From: Oscillatoria sp. HE19RPO
GTDB taxonomy: Bacteria; Cyanobacteriota; Cyanobacteriia; Cyanobacteriales; Laspinemataceae
Length of the DNA stretch: 53,808 nucleotides
NCBI RefSeq assembly: GCF_024220515.1
Contig: NZ_JAMXOT010000166.1
Coordinates: 1 to 53,808, forward strand
Direction: 5' to 3'
Each line of letters opens with the position of its first letter. Within the stretch, counting starts at the first letter, position 1. The position numbers and the translations under genes are program-made. This document shows, one piece after another, positions 15,249-23,430 of the stretch. Below the pieces are notes generated by a model, which saw nothing but the letters and a program-made list of their open reading frames with translations, was not told the origin of the DNA and did no database searches.

Positions 15249-17263
15249 TAATAAAGGGATTGGGAACCAGATGGGTTGTCAATCAAGTTCCAATGTTTCA
15301 GGTATCGGGTAAAAAACCGAACAGACTCGCGCCAGTATTGTAGCTCTGCAACCTGACTAAAAGAATGTCCCTCGCTAGACATAATCTTGAGGGTGACTGG
15401 CTTTTTCCAAGCATGATCCTTAATAACTCTCTGTAACTCATAGGCTTGATTGACAGGAGTATCAACATCATGTTCTCCCTGAAATAGAAGTACGGGAATC
15501 TTTACTATTTCTGGACTGAATCTATGGATAGGCGATCGCTCCTTTACTCTTTCCGCAAGCTCATTCACATAATCGCCTACTAAACGATGGTCATAGTAAC
15601 GGACTTCAGTTTGAGTCTGCTGAGTGTGCCAGTTACTTATAAACCCACTACCACACGCACAGACAAAAGGATGTTGTGGTGCGGTAATTGTTTGCAGGAC
15701 AAGATATCCACCCCAGCTATACCCCCAAACACCTAACCGAGAAGCGTTTATATGAGGATGATTAGCAAATATCTCAGCAGTCCGAAGAACATCATCACGA
15801 TCGGCGATACCTAAATTTTCTGCTAGTCCTGCTGACATATGAACGACACCTTGACCATTGCTTGCTCGATAATTTACAGAGGCAACAGCAAATCCCTGCT
15901 TTACTAAAAGCTCAACCGAAATGAAACTAGAGTAACGGCTTAGGTTGGTGATTGGTCCGCCTTTAATCCAAACGATTCCAGGAAATCCACCTACAGGTGG
16001 CTCAGTATCGGGTAGATAAATTTGCACGTAAGGATGTTGCCCATCTTTTGTTGAGAAGTCTGTCAACTCTAGTTGTACTTTCCCTCGACGGTGACTACAA
16101 ATAGCTACCTCAGTTCTGCTTTGGTGAGTACCTATTTTCAAAAGAATAGGAGGCTGAAAGGCTTTTTCCTCATAAAAATAAACTTCAGAGCCAATTCTAG
16201 CAGCAATAGTTTCTACAGCATTCTGTGCTTCTGTGATTGCGTTCTTGTTACCAGTGCGATCGCAAAGCCAAATTGTCTCTCTTCCCAAACCCACTTCACT
16301 TGTAGTCAATAACCACCCATCAGGTTGTACCAGCAATTGACCATCATCGAAATTTCCCGAACAAATTGTTTGAGTAGAACTATATACAAGCTGTCCAACT
16401 TTTAGTGCAAAACGATGCCATTTAGCAAAACCAGTATTGTTACAACGGACTAATAATGGCAAATCACTATCATGTTTGTCCCAAGTAACACAGATACCTG
16501 CATAAATACCATCAGTATCTAAAGGAGTGTTACTAGGTGAGTTAATGTATAGTGGCGCTTCATTTATTATGTAAACTTCTGAGTATTGCCCCCAATTAAT
16601 GCCAACGGCAACCGTTTCCGCTGATATATCAAGGGCAGTAAAACTTTGAACTCGCCCATTTTTAACTCTACATCTTGTTTTAATGGTGCTTTTATCAATT
16701 GATACTTGTAAGAGAACTGAGTAACATATCGGTTCAGCTAGGCAATCATTCATTTCCGAGGTATCTTTATAAATGCTACGAAAGATTAATGATTTCCCAT
16801 CATCAGTAAATAATAAATCGGGGGTGTTTCGGTTAAGGTGAGTCTGTGTAAACTCATTGAAGCTACCTGTAGCAAAGTTGATTGATCCTTGAAATATCTG
16901 ATCAAGCGAACCATCCATGTAATCAACTATCCAAAGTCCTGATTCAGTGTCTTGCGAACTATTGACGGCAAAAGCAATATATTGCCCGTCTGGTGACCAG
17001 ATAGGCGCACTCAACTGATAGCTAGAACCTGAGTATCCAAAAAAATTACCTGGAAGAATTGTTTCTGGTAAGCCATCTGAGAAATTCAGCTTGTAAAGGT
17101 TTGTTACATCTCCAACTCGATGACAGGCTATCCAAACATTTTGTTGAGAAGAGAATGTGAAACCGTACCATTCTTCTTCTACTAAGAGTGTACTAAAAGA
17201 AAAGTAGTTAGGAAAAGCACTATTGTAGTTTGGATTAATTGAGTTTTTGTCGCTTAAGTTCAT
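15248..17263 (-). CDS. S9-family prolyl oligopeptidase-like hydrolase
   Basis: 671 aa. An N-terminal beta-propeller (about residues 30-400, with PIWSPDGQYIAFAV-type blades) covers a C-terminal alpha/beta hydrolase. The triad is visible: Ser in GVWGYSWGGY (about 514), Asp in GEHDVDTP (about 597) and His in SSEGHSFS (about 630). It resembles dipeptidyl aminopeptidases and acylaminoacyl peptidases; there is no signal peptide. Nine bases separate it from the preceding gene. Its stop codon is formed at the insertion junction. Removing the element restores a frame 16 codons longer, ending right at the ribosome site of the next gene. It could process or hydrolyse a peptide made by the pathway. Confidence 0.88.
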   Translation of the reverse strand: MNLSDKNSINPNYNSAFPNYFSFSTLLVEEEWYGFTFSSQQNVWIACHRVGDVTNLYKLNFSDGLPETILPGNFFGYSGSSYQLSAPIWSPDGQYIAFAVNSSQDTESGLWIVDYMDGSLDQIFQGSINFATGSFNEFTQTHLNRNTPDLLFTDDGKSLIFRSIYKDTSEMNDCLAEPICYSVLLQVSIDKSTIKTRCRVKNGRVQSFTALDISAETVAVGINWGQYSEVYIINEAPLYINSPSNTPLDTDGIYAGICVTWDKHDSDLPLLVRCNNTGFAKWHRFALKVGQLVYSSTQTICSGNFDDGQLLVQPDGWLLTTSEVGLGRETIWLCDRTGNKNAITEAQNAVETIAARIGSEVYFYEEKAFQPPILLKIGTHQSRTEVAICSHRRGKVQLELTDFSTKDGQHPYVQIYLPDTEPPVGGFPGIVWIKGGPITNLSRYSSFISVELLVKQGFAVASVNYRASNGQGVVHMSAGLAENLGIADRDDVLRTAEIFANHPHINASRLGVWGYSWGGYLVLQTITAPQHPFVCACGSGFISNWHTQQTQTEVRYYDHRLVGDYVNELAERVKERSPIHRFSPEIVKIPVLLFQGEHDVDTPVNQAYELQRVIKDHAWKKPVTLKIMSSEGHSFSQVAELQYWRESVRFFTRYLKHWNLIDNPSGSQSLY

Positions 17264-17272
17264 AGCAGTTGT

Positions 17273-18004
17273 TTAAGGATAAGATATAGGAGCGCGTAAT
17301 TGAGCTAAAACAACAATAGAATCTCCTTCGGTTCGGTGAAAGTTCCAATTTTTTAATTTTTCTTCAAAACAATAGTAATCTTTACTTGGAAATCTATAGT
17401 CACCCAAGACTCCCTCACTATAGACTCTCCTACAAATGCCATTAGTTTTATTTATTTTGAAAGCCACAGAAGCTTTTCGTATTTCAGATATATTTTTAGA
17501 TAAGAAATCTATGAGTTGCATCCCATCGTCTGTCTCGTAAGTTACATCAAATGGATAAACAACCTTTGCCACCCTTTTATGGGCTAAAAAGACTACAGGA
17601 TTTTGTGTTCTACAGCCAATCCAACTAAAAGTCTTGCCTGCAAATTTATTTGGTTCTTCAGTACTTAGTGTGTAAACCACTTGGTGAAGCACTTCAAGAT
17701 ACCTTGTAGCTAGATGACCTTGTACTTCTTTCAATAAGCAAAAAGCACCTTGCCATAGCAAATAGGTATCATTCCAAATCGGAATTTCTGGGACTAGATA
17801 AAATGCGTAGCCTGACAAATTATGACTTTCATCATAGAGTAGCCCTAATATAGTCAACTCAGATAAGGTAGCTTTTATGCCATCAATGCTCCACCCTCTT
17901 GACAACCCCATTCCGTTAAAGAAAACTTGATGTATCTGACTAGCAATATTATCAGTTGCTTGAATTTTCTCTCTCGGTAACCATTCCCATTGTAGTGTTT
18001 TCAT
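17273..18004 (-). CDS. GNAT-like protein of unknown substrate
   Basis: 243 aa from ATG 18004 (the frame is open to 18055, but that would overlap the methyltransferase gene). The middle contains LLWQGAFCLLKEVQGHLATR and a helix, similar to the acetyl-CoA-binding part of GNAT folds, followed by SWIGCRTQNPVVFLAHKRV, which fits the GNAT C-terminal half. The match is weak and no catalytic residue can be named. It sits between the EgtD-like and S9 genes with only a few bases on either side. An acyl or aminoacyl transfer role is inference. Confidence 0.6.
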   Translation of the reverse strand: MKTLQWEWLPREKIQATDNIASQIHQVFFNGMGLSRGWSIDGIKATLSELTILGLLYDESHNLSGYAFYLVPEIPIWNDTYLLWQGAFCLLKEVQGHLATRYLEVLHQVVYTLSTEEPNKFAGKTFSWIGCRTQNPVVFLAHKRVAKVVYPFDVTYETDDGMQLIDFLSKNISEIRKASVAFKINKTNGICRRVYSEGVLGDYRFPSKDYYCFEEKLKNWNFHRTEGDSIVVLAQLRAPISYP

Positions 18005-18008
18005 GAGC

Positions 18009-18971
18009 TTAAACCACCGATAAATAACAAATACTGAAATAGTTATTATTATCACTCCAAACCTTTACTAACTTAAATCCGCACTCTTCAGACATTTTTT
18101 TTATTTCCTCCATACTAAACTTATAAGAATTTTCTGTGTGAATACTTTCACCCTCTATAAACTTGAATTTTCGATCTGCTACACTAATAATTTGATCCTC
18201 CAAGCTCACCAAGTGCATCTCAATTCTGCCCTTTTTCACGTTAAATAAGGCATAGTGATTAAAACTATTCAGATTAAAATCAGCATCTAGTTCTCTGTTT
18301 ATGCGAGTTAGCAGATTCATGTTGAAAGCCGCAGTTACACCTTTTGAATCGTTGTAAGCAGCATGAAGAATTTGCGGGTCTTTTTTCATGTCAAACCCAA
18401 TTAGCATTCCACCACCTGAACCTACGATCGTTGCCGATCGCTTCAAAAGTTGTATTGCTTCCTCTGGCTCTAAGTTGCCAATGGTAGTACCAGGAAAGAA
18501 AATAACTTTCTTTTGAACGGAGGAGATAGCATACTCAGGGAGTAGCATTTCTGTCGTATAATCAGCATAAACCGCTAATACCTTTAGATTCGGATACTTA
18601 TCTGCAATCGTCTTGGATGCAGATAACATATGCTGTCTTGAAATATCAATTGGCATATAAATCAAAGGTTTAATCAGTGAATCCAGAAGGAAACCAATTT
18701 TTTTGCTACTACCACTGCCGTACTCAATAATGAGAGAATTTTCTCCAATTTCATCAGCAATATCTGAGGAATGCTGTTGCAAGATGCCAAATTCAGTTCG
18801 TGTCGGATAGTATTCTTCTAACTCACAGATTTGATCAAAAATCTTGGAGCCATACTCATCATAGAAGAATTTTGGCGGGATTTGTTTCTGTTGCTTGCTT
18901 AAGCCTGCCAAGACTTCATCTGGAAAATTGCTGATCTTGGGTTGCAAGTCATAGAATCTGAAATTATCCAT
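18009..18971 (-). CDS. egtD: EgtD-like L-histidine N-alpha-methyltransferase
   Basis: 320 aa cytoplasmic SAM-dependent methyltransferase of the EgtD family, which converts histidine to trimethylhistidine (hercynine) in ergothioneine synthesis. SAM loop IEYGSGSSKK lies at 82-91. The histidine-binding residues known from mycobacterial EgtD are conserved here as Asn166 (GTTIGNLEP), Tyr206 (AAYNDSKGVTAAFN), Glu280 and Ser282 (TENS). The length matches EgtD (about 320). There is no EgtB sulfoxide synthase next to it. Instead its start overlaps the end of a histidyl-tRNA synthetase gene by 8 bases, which points to coupled translation and a different end product. The substrate could be histidine or a histidine derivative. 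Confidence 0.88.
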   Translation of the reverse strand: MDNFRFYDLQPKISNFPDEVLAGLSKQQKQIPPKFFYDEYGSKIFDQICELEEYYPTRTEFGILQQHSSDIADEIGENSLIIEYGSGSSKKIGFLLDSLIKPLIYMPIDISRQHMLSASKTIADKYPNLKVLAVYADYTTEMLLPEYAISSVQKKVIFFPGTTIGNLEPEEAIQLLKRSATIVGSGGGMLIGFDMKKDPQILHAAYNDSKGVTAAFNMNLLTRINRELDADFNLNSFNHYALFNVKKGRIEMHLVSLEDQIISVADRKFKFIEGESIHTENSYKFSMEEIKKMSEECGFKLVKVWSDNNNYFSICYLSVV

Positions 18972-20298
18972 GACTGCACCTTAGCAATGTTTGTATAGTG
19001 GAAACCAGATCTTCAGATTGAACACTTTGTTGTTCTCCATCTGCCATATTTCGGATGAGAGCAGTATTTTTATCGAACTCTTCTTGGCCAATAATTACAA
19101 CAAATGGAATCCCCTTCTTGTTTGCATACTTCATTTGTGCTGCAAGCTTTTTGTCTTCGAGATACACTTCGGTATTGATGCCAGCATTTCGGAGAATTCC
19201 CCCAATTCTAAGATAGTCTTGTTGTCTATCTTTTTCAAGATACATAACTAGCACTGATGCAACAGTTGGTTTCGACGGTTGAATAATTCCAAGTTCAAAG
19301 AGTTTTGGGAGCAGCCTCGTTAAACCAATTGAGATGCCCACACCTGGATACTTTTTGCCGGCGAAATTAGCAGCAAGATTCTCATATCTGCCCCCACTAC
19401 ATATACTGCCAATGCCCGCATGACCAGTGAGCCGGGTCTCGTATATTGTGCCAGTGTAGTAATCTAAACCACGTACCATTGAAAGATCAATACCGTAGTA
19501 GTCACTTGGAACTCCCAAGTTACCAATACCTTCAAGGACTGTGATGATTTCGTTCAAACCCGTTTCAAATTGTCCTTTAATATTCAAGGATTTGAGGTAG
19601 TCTATCAATTCATCGTTAGAGGCTTTCTTTGAGAAGAACTCTAGGATGGACTCGATAGCAGTAGCACTTAACTCAGCTTTGGTTAAATCCTCGGTGACTT
19701 GGGTAACTCCAACTTTCTCCAAAGCATCAACAATACCAATAACAATGGGTACTTTAGGTTCATCAACACCAACATGAGTCAAAAAACCTTGTAAGATTTT
19801 TCTATTGTTGATCCTTATCTGAAAATGTCCAATGTTCAATTCCTTAAATATCTGGTAGATAATGAAGGGCATTTCAGCATCGTTTAATAGGGAGAGTTCC
19901 TCTTCTCCAATAACATCAATATCACATTGGTAAAACTGTCTATAGCGACCTGCTTGAGCGCGTTCACCACGCCACACAGGTTGAATTTGATAGCGTCGAA
20001 AGGGGAACGCAAGATCGTTAGCGTGTTCCGCCACGTAGCGAGCAAGGGGAACAGTGAGATCAAAGTGAAGGGCTAAATCTGTAGCGTCATCTCCTTCTTC
20101 GGCTTTTAGCCTGCGTAATCCATATACTTCCTTGCTAATGTTGCCTTTGGCAGTCGATAAGGTTTCAATGCGCTCAACTGCTGGTGTTTCGATAGGTACA
20201 GCACCAGCCCGTTCAAATCCCTTCCTGATGACATCAATGACTTGATTGAATGTGATCTGCTCTCCAGGCAAAAATTCAGGAAATCCAGAAATAGCCAT
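18964..20298 (-). CDS. hisS: Histidyl-tRNA synthetase paralogue
   Basis: 444 aa class II synthetase with all catalytic motifs: motif 2 VWRGERAQAGRYRQFYQCD (108-126), HisA RGLDYYTGTIYE (276-287), the ICSGGRYENL loop (299-308) and motif 3 GVGISIGLTRL (319-329). A C-terminal anticodon-binding domain (about 345-440) is present, so it could charge tRNA-His. The N-terminus GFPEFLPGEQ differs from the RGTxDIL type usual for cyanobacterial housekeeping HisS. Its ATG shares one base with the stop of the LOG gene. It is either an amino-acid-activating or tRNA-charging enzyme of the pathway, or a resistant spare synthetase. Whether it is the only HisS in the genome cannot be seen from this window. Confidence 0.92.
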   Translation of the reverse strand: MAISGFPEFLPGEQITFNQVIDVIRKGFERAGAVPIETPAVERIETLSTAKGNISKEVYGLRRLKAEEGDDATDLALHFDLTVPLARYVAEHANDLAFPFRRYQIQPVWRGERAQAGRYRQFYQCDIDVIGEEELSLLNDAEMPFIIYQIFKELNIGHFQIRINNRKILQGFLTHVGVDEPKVPIVIGIVDALEKVGVTQVTEDLTKAELSATAIESILEFFSKKASNDELIDYLKSLNIKGQFETGLNEIITVLEGIGNLGVPSDYYGIDLSMVRGLDYYTGTIYETRLTGHAGIGSICSGGRYENLAANFAGKKYPGVGISIGLTRLLPKLFELGIIQPSKPTVASVLVMYLEKDRQQDYLRIGGILRNAGINTEVYLEDKKLAAQMKYANKKGIPFVVIIGQEEFDKNTALIRNMADGEQQSVQSEDLVSTIQTLLRCSHG

Positions 20299-21044
20299 TA
20301 GTTCGATTCTCCATTGCTTTGTTGTGTTGGTTGGATTCTGGGATCAAAGTAGTCATCTAAAGCCAGCTTTTCGATGAGAAACTGGGATGCTTCTCGACCT
20401 GTGTATATACGATTCATTGGCATACACACATTTCTCACATTGGGTTTAACCCACAGATGGGGAAGTTGTTCTGCTGTGCCACCCGTACCGTAAATAGCAA
20501 CAATATATTTGGGCATTTCATTATTTTTTATTAGCGATTCATTGATTTTTTGGATGTGAGCACACTCTGTTAACGTCCCTGCGCTGCCACCAATCACAAT
20601 CATTCCGTCAATCAGAGATGTCCAAGTAGCCCCTTCATCCCCCCATCTGGCTTCCCCGATCATGGGATCTACGCAAATCGACAAATCTAATAGAGATGAC
20701 CCTAAAGTGTATTTCTTCCCTTTACGCGGAAATACACCAATGGTTTTGAACCCATATTCCTTTGCTTTTCGGGTTGCTAATTCTGGGATACCGCCTTCAG
20801 TACCTCCCGTTAAGATGGCAACCCTATATCCTCGCAATAGCTTGAGTGCGTCGGATATCAATCGTTCATGAAATGTATTGCGGAAAGCTATATACTTTAA
20901 CTGCAAATCATCATCTTCTGGGACTCCTTGCAATCTATCATCAGCACCACCTGAGAACCCGATAATCTTGTGAATACCATGCGACTGCATGAACGATTCG
21001 ACTTGTAGTGCATAGTTTTCCCGTCCGAGGATTTCAATTAACAT
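20298..21044 (-). CDS. LOG/SLOG-family Rossmann-fold protein
   Basis: 248 aa, first gene of the operon, with a good GGAG site 7 bases before ATG 21044. It has nucleotide-binding glycine motifs ILTGGTEGGIPELA (77-90) and VIGGSAGTLTE (150-160), the pattern of the LOG/SLOG superfamily. These include cytokinin-activating phosphoribohydrolases, nucleotide sensors of defence systems and putative lysine decarboxylase-like proteins. The canonical PGGxGTxxE is changed to GGSAGTLTE. It could hydrolyse or sense a nucleotide-linked intermediate; this cannot be settled by sequence. The stop codon overlaps the next start (TAATG). Confidence 0.75.
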   Translation of the reverse strand: MLIEILGRENYALQVESFMQSHGIHKIIGFSGGADDRLQGVPEDDDLQLKYIAFRNTFHERLISDALKLLRGYRVAILTGGTEGGIPELATRKAKEYGFKTIGVFPRKGKKYTLGSSLLDLSICVDPMIGEARWGDEGATWTSLIDGMIVIGGSAGTLTECAHIQKINESLIKNNEMPKYIVAIYGTGGTAEQLPHLWVKPNVRNVCMPMNRIYTGREASQFLIEKLALDDYFDPRIQPTQQSNGESN

Positions 21045-21362
21045 TGAGAACTCCAGAATGGAAAACGGTGCTTTTTGTGATAAACCTAAATTGTGGCCCA
21101 GTTTTTTGGCGATTTTTCATTGAACTTCAACTACTACTTTAAGTAGGATAACTATCTTTAATTAGGGAACACTGATTCATAGCCCTAATCATCTCAATTT
21201 TTTTCTAGTTCGTCAATACCATAAAAATGGGATTTCGGGGGGTAGTTATCAATGGATTAAAAGTAAAGAAATGGGATAATGTAGGATTTTGTTGCAAAAA
21301 GGGGGAAAATGTGGGATAATGGGGGGCCAAAGCCAATAAAACCACAACCCCCTTTAGCAGCT
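21045..21362. promoter_or_regulatory. Divergent promoter region between the operon and the NB-ARC gene
   Basis: An AT-rich gap with promoters for both strands. On the minus strand a TTGACG at about 21217 followed by an AT-rich spacer is a weak candidate -35 box; no clear -10 box follows. ACTACTTTAAGTAG (about 21130-21143) is a short inverted repeat that could be an operator. No gene is evident. Confidence 0.35.
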
Positions 21363-22721
21363 ATGGAGATTCAAGACGCTTTGCAGTGGACCGATGAGTT
21401 GATTTTTGACCGAACAGGGAAGCATCTGGACTCGCTGCAACGGGTTATTTTAGAGGGGGCGTGGGACGGTAAGGGATATCAGGATATTGCTGAGGAATAC
21501 CACTGTAGTAGCGATCACGTTAGGAAGTCGGCATCGGAATTATGGAAACTTCTATCGGAGCTTTTGGGAGAGAATGTTAAAAAAAAGAATGTCCGATCGC
21601 TCGTTGAAAATCGGATTTTTTCTTACAATGAGGGCGTGCATATTGGGAATAACATAAGTTTCTGTAACGATTTATACAAAAACTCAAAAAAACCGAAAAA
21701 CCGATCGCCCTCCACACCCAAAACCCAATCAGAACCTCGCCACGACCTCAGCCAAGCCCCTGATAACCTCCGCTTCTACAACCGCACCGACGAACTGGCG
21801 ACTCTCAAACAATGGATTTTGACCGAACAAAGCCGGATTATCACCCTCACTGGACTCTCCGGTATCGGTAAAACTGCCCTGGCTAGACAACTGGTGGAAG
21901 AGATTAAAGACAACTTCGATCGCATCCTGTGGCGCAGTCATCGCAAATTCCCCACCCTCAACGCTCTGCAAAGCCATATCATCGAATTTATCGCCCCAAC
22001 TTCCCCCATCCAAAATCAATCATTCATCAACTATTTAAACTCTCGTAACTCCTTTTTAGACTATCTCAGAAACCACCGCTGCTTAATCATTCTTGATGAT
22101 TTTCAAGACACCTTGACCCCTGGGGAGTTAGTCGGAAATTACTGCCCGGGATACCAAAACTATGGTCGTTTCCTCGAAGAAATGGGGCGATTTTCTCATG
22201 GCAGTTGTTTGTTGCTCCTCAGTTGGGAACAGCCCCTAGAAGTTGCCACCCTAGAAGCCGAAGACTGCTCCTGCAAAACTCTTCAACTTGCCGGTTTAGG
22301 GAAATCAGCCAGCCAACTCCTCACGACTAAAAAACTCCAGGACCAACCTCAATGGTCACGGCTGATTGAACTTTATAATGGCAACCCTTTGTGGTTAAAT
22401 ATCATCGCTACGGCTATCCTGGAGCTATTTGACGGGAGTGTGGAAACATTCCTCTCTTATCCTCCCCTCTATTTAGGCAATATAGAACCGAGTCTCAAAC
22501 AACATTATCAACGCCTCAGTGCATCGGAAAAAGTCCTCATTCGGTGGTTAGCTAACCAAGAACAACCTGTAGAGATTAGCCAGAAACCCCCGGAACTTTT
22601 ATCAGATTCGGATTTTTTCAAGGCGATTCAATCCCTGAAAAAACGCAATTTACTCCACAAATCTGCGGCTTTAACCCTAGACCCGGTGATGCAACACTAT
22701 GTTAGAAGTTTGAGTGATTAG
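21363..22721 (+). CDS. NB-ARC-type STAND ATPase with N-terminal HTH
   Basis: About 452 aa from MEIQDALQWTDELIF (ATG 21363); an earlier in-frame ATG at 21309 gives unlikely sequence. The first 85 residues resemble the helix-turn-helix seen in cyanobacterial vWA-MoxR-associated proteins (YQDIAEEYHCSSDHVRKSAS). An NB-ARC ATPase follows, with Walker A GLSGIGKTALA (about 164-174) and Walker B CLIILDDFQD. The usual C-terminal WD40 or TPR repeats are missing; the protein ends in a winged-helix-like part. STAND ATPases often sense invaders or stress. It is divergent from the histidine-linked operon. It may be complete or truncated. Confidence 0.8.
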   Translation: MEIQDALQWTDELIFDRTGKHLDSLQRVILEGAWDGKGYQDIAEEYHCSSDHVRKSASELWKLLSELLGENVKKKNVRSLVENRIFSYNEGVHIGNNISFCNDLYKNSKKPKNRSPSTPKTQSEPRHDLSQAPDNLRFYNRTDELATLKQWILTEQSRIITLTGLSGIGKTALARQLVEEIKDNFDRILWRSHRKFPTLNALQSHIIEFIAPTSPIQNQSFINYLNSRNSFLDYLRNHRCLIILDDFQDTLTPGELVGNYCPGYQNYGRFLEEMGRFSHGSCLLLLSWEQPLEVATLEAEDCSCKTLQLAGLGKSASQLLTTKKLQDQPQWSRLIELYNGNPLWLNIIATAILELFDGSVETFLSYPPLYLGNIEPSLKQHYQRLSASEKVLIRWLANQEQPVEISQKPPELLSDSDFFKAIQSLKKRNLLHKSAALTLDPVMQHYVRSLSD

Positions 22722-22830
22722 GGTGGACACAGCCCTGTTTTTTGGGGTGAATGTGGGGACTGGGTAAACTGCTGATGTATTGAAATTGGGATATAGCGGT
22801 TCCCGGACTCAGGGGATACAGATGCGATTA

Positions 22831-22935
22831 CAGAACTTACGCATTTTTGGAGGGCAAAACCCAAATGTAGAGGCGATTCGCGAATCGCCTCTACATTTGG
22901 GGCGGGGTTCATTTTTATAGATTGCGTAAGTCCTG
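22831..22935. mobile_element. 105-bp MITE-like element with perfect 40-base palindrome
   Basis: Ends are inverted: CAGAACTTACGCA at the left and the complement of CAGGACTTACGCA at the right (12 of 13 match). The centre 22861-22900 is a perfect 40-base palindrome containing GGCGATTCGCGAATCGCC. It carries no gene. Confidence 0.75.
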
Positions 22936-23189
22936 AGCCAATCAAATATTAAACTATTTTATATAATTCTCTTACATTCCATCACTCTTTTTTGTTATCA
23001 AATTGAACTCTTGGACAGGCGCTTCTCGAAGCGCCCCTACATTCCCTCACTTTTTTTCGTTATCAAATTTATCACCTTGACAGGGCTAGGTTGGTGAATT
23101 TCTATACAGCATGAGAAAGCCAGCATCACCGATTGAGGACGACCCAATTTTTCGGCTGTAGCAACGGGGTGGCCTCGCCACCTAACCAT

Positions 23190-23430
23190 CGGAGACTGTG
23201 GTGGCAGAGGATGGGGCAAACCGAGGCAATTTCCCACTCATGATCCATAGCATCAACCGCATCAACAATCGCAAGAGAAAGCTTAAAATATAATAAAATC
23301 CTGGGCGATGTCCCCAGGTACTCTTATGCTTAGAGCCTGATCTGAGCTTCGGCATCGGTTCACCCCTGTGTTCCTGAGTCATTGGCATCGATCCGGTGAT
23401 TTAAAAAAATGTAGAAAAATTTAAGATTTC
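23190..23430 (-). pseudogene. Decayed copy of the 5' end of the MscS gene
   Basis: The minus strand reads WGHRPGFYYILSFLLRLL, matching WGHRRGFYYILSFILSLM of the MscS protein at 7814-9574. DNA such as AGCTTAAAATATAATAAAAT is identical in both. The similarity reaches upstream (GATCCGGTGATT, AGAAAAATTTAAG), so promoter-side DNA was copied too. The frame then loses similarity and has no channel domain. Confidence 0.75.
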
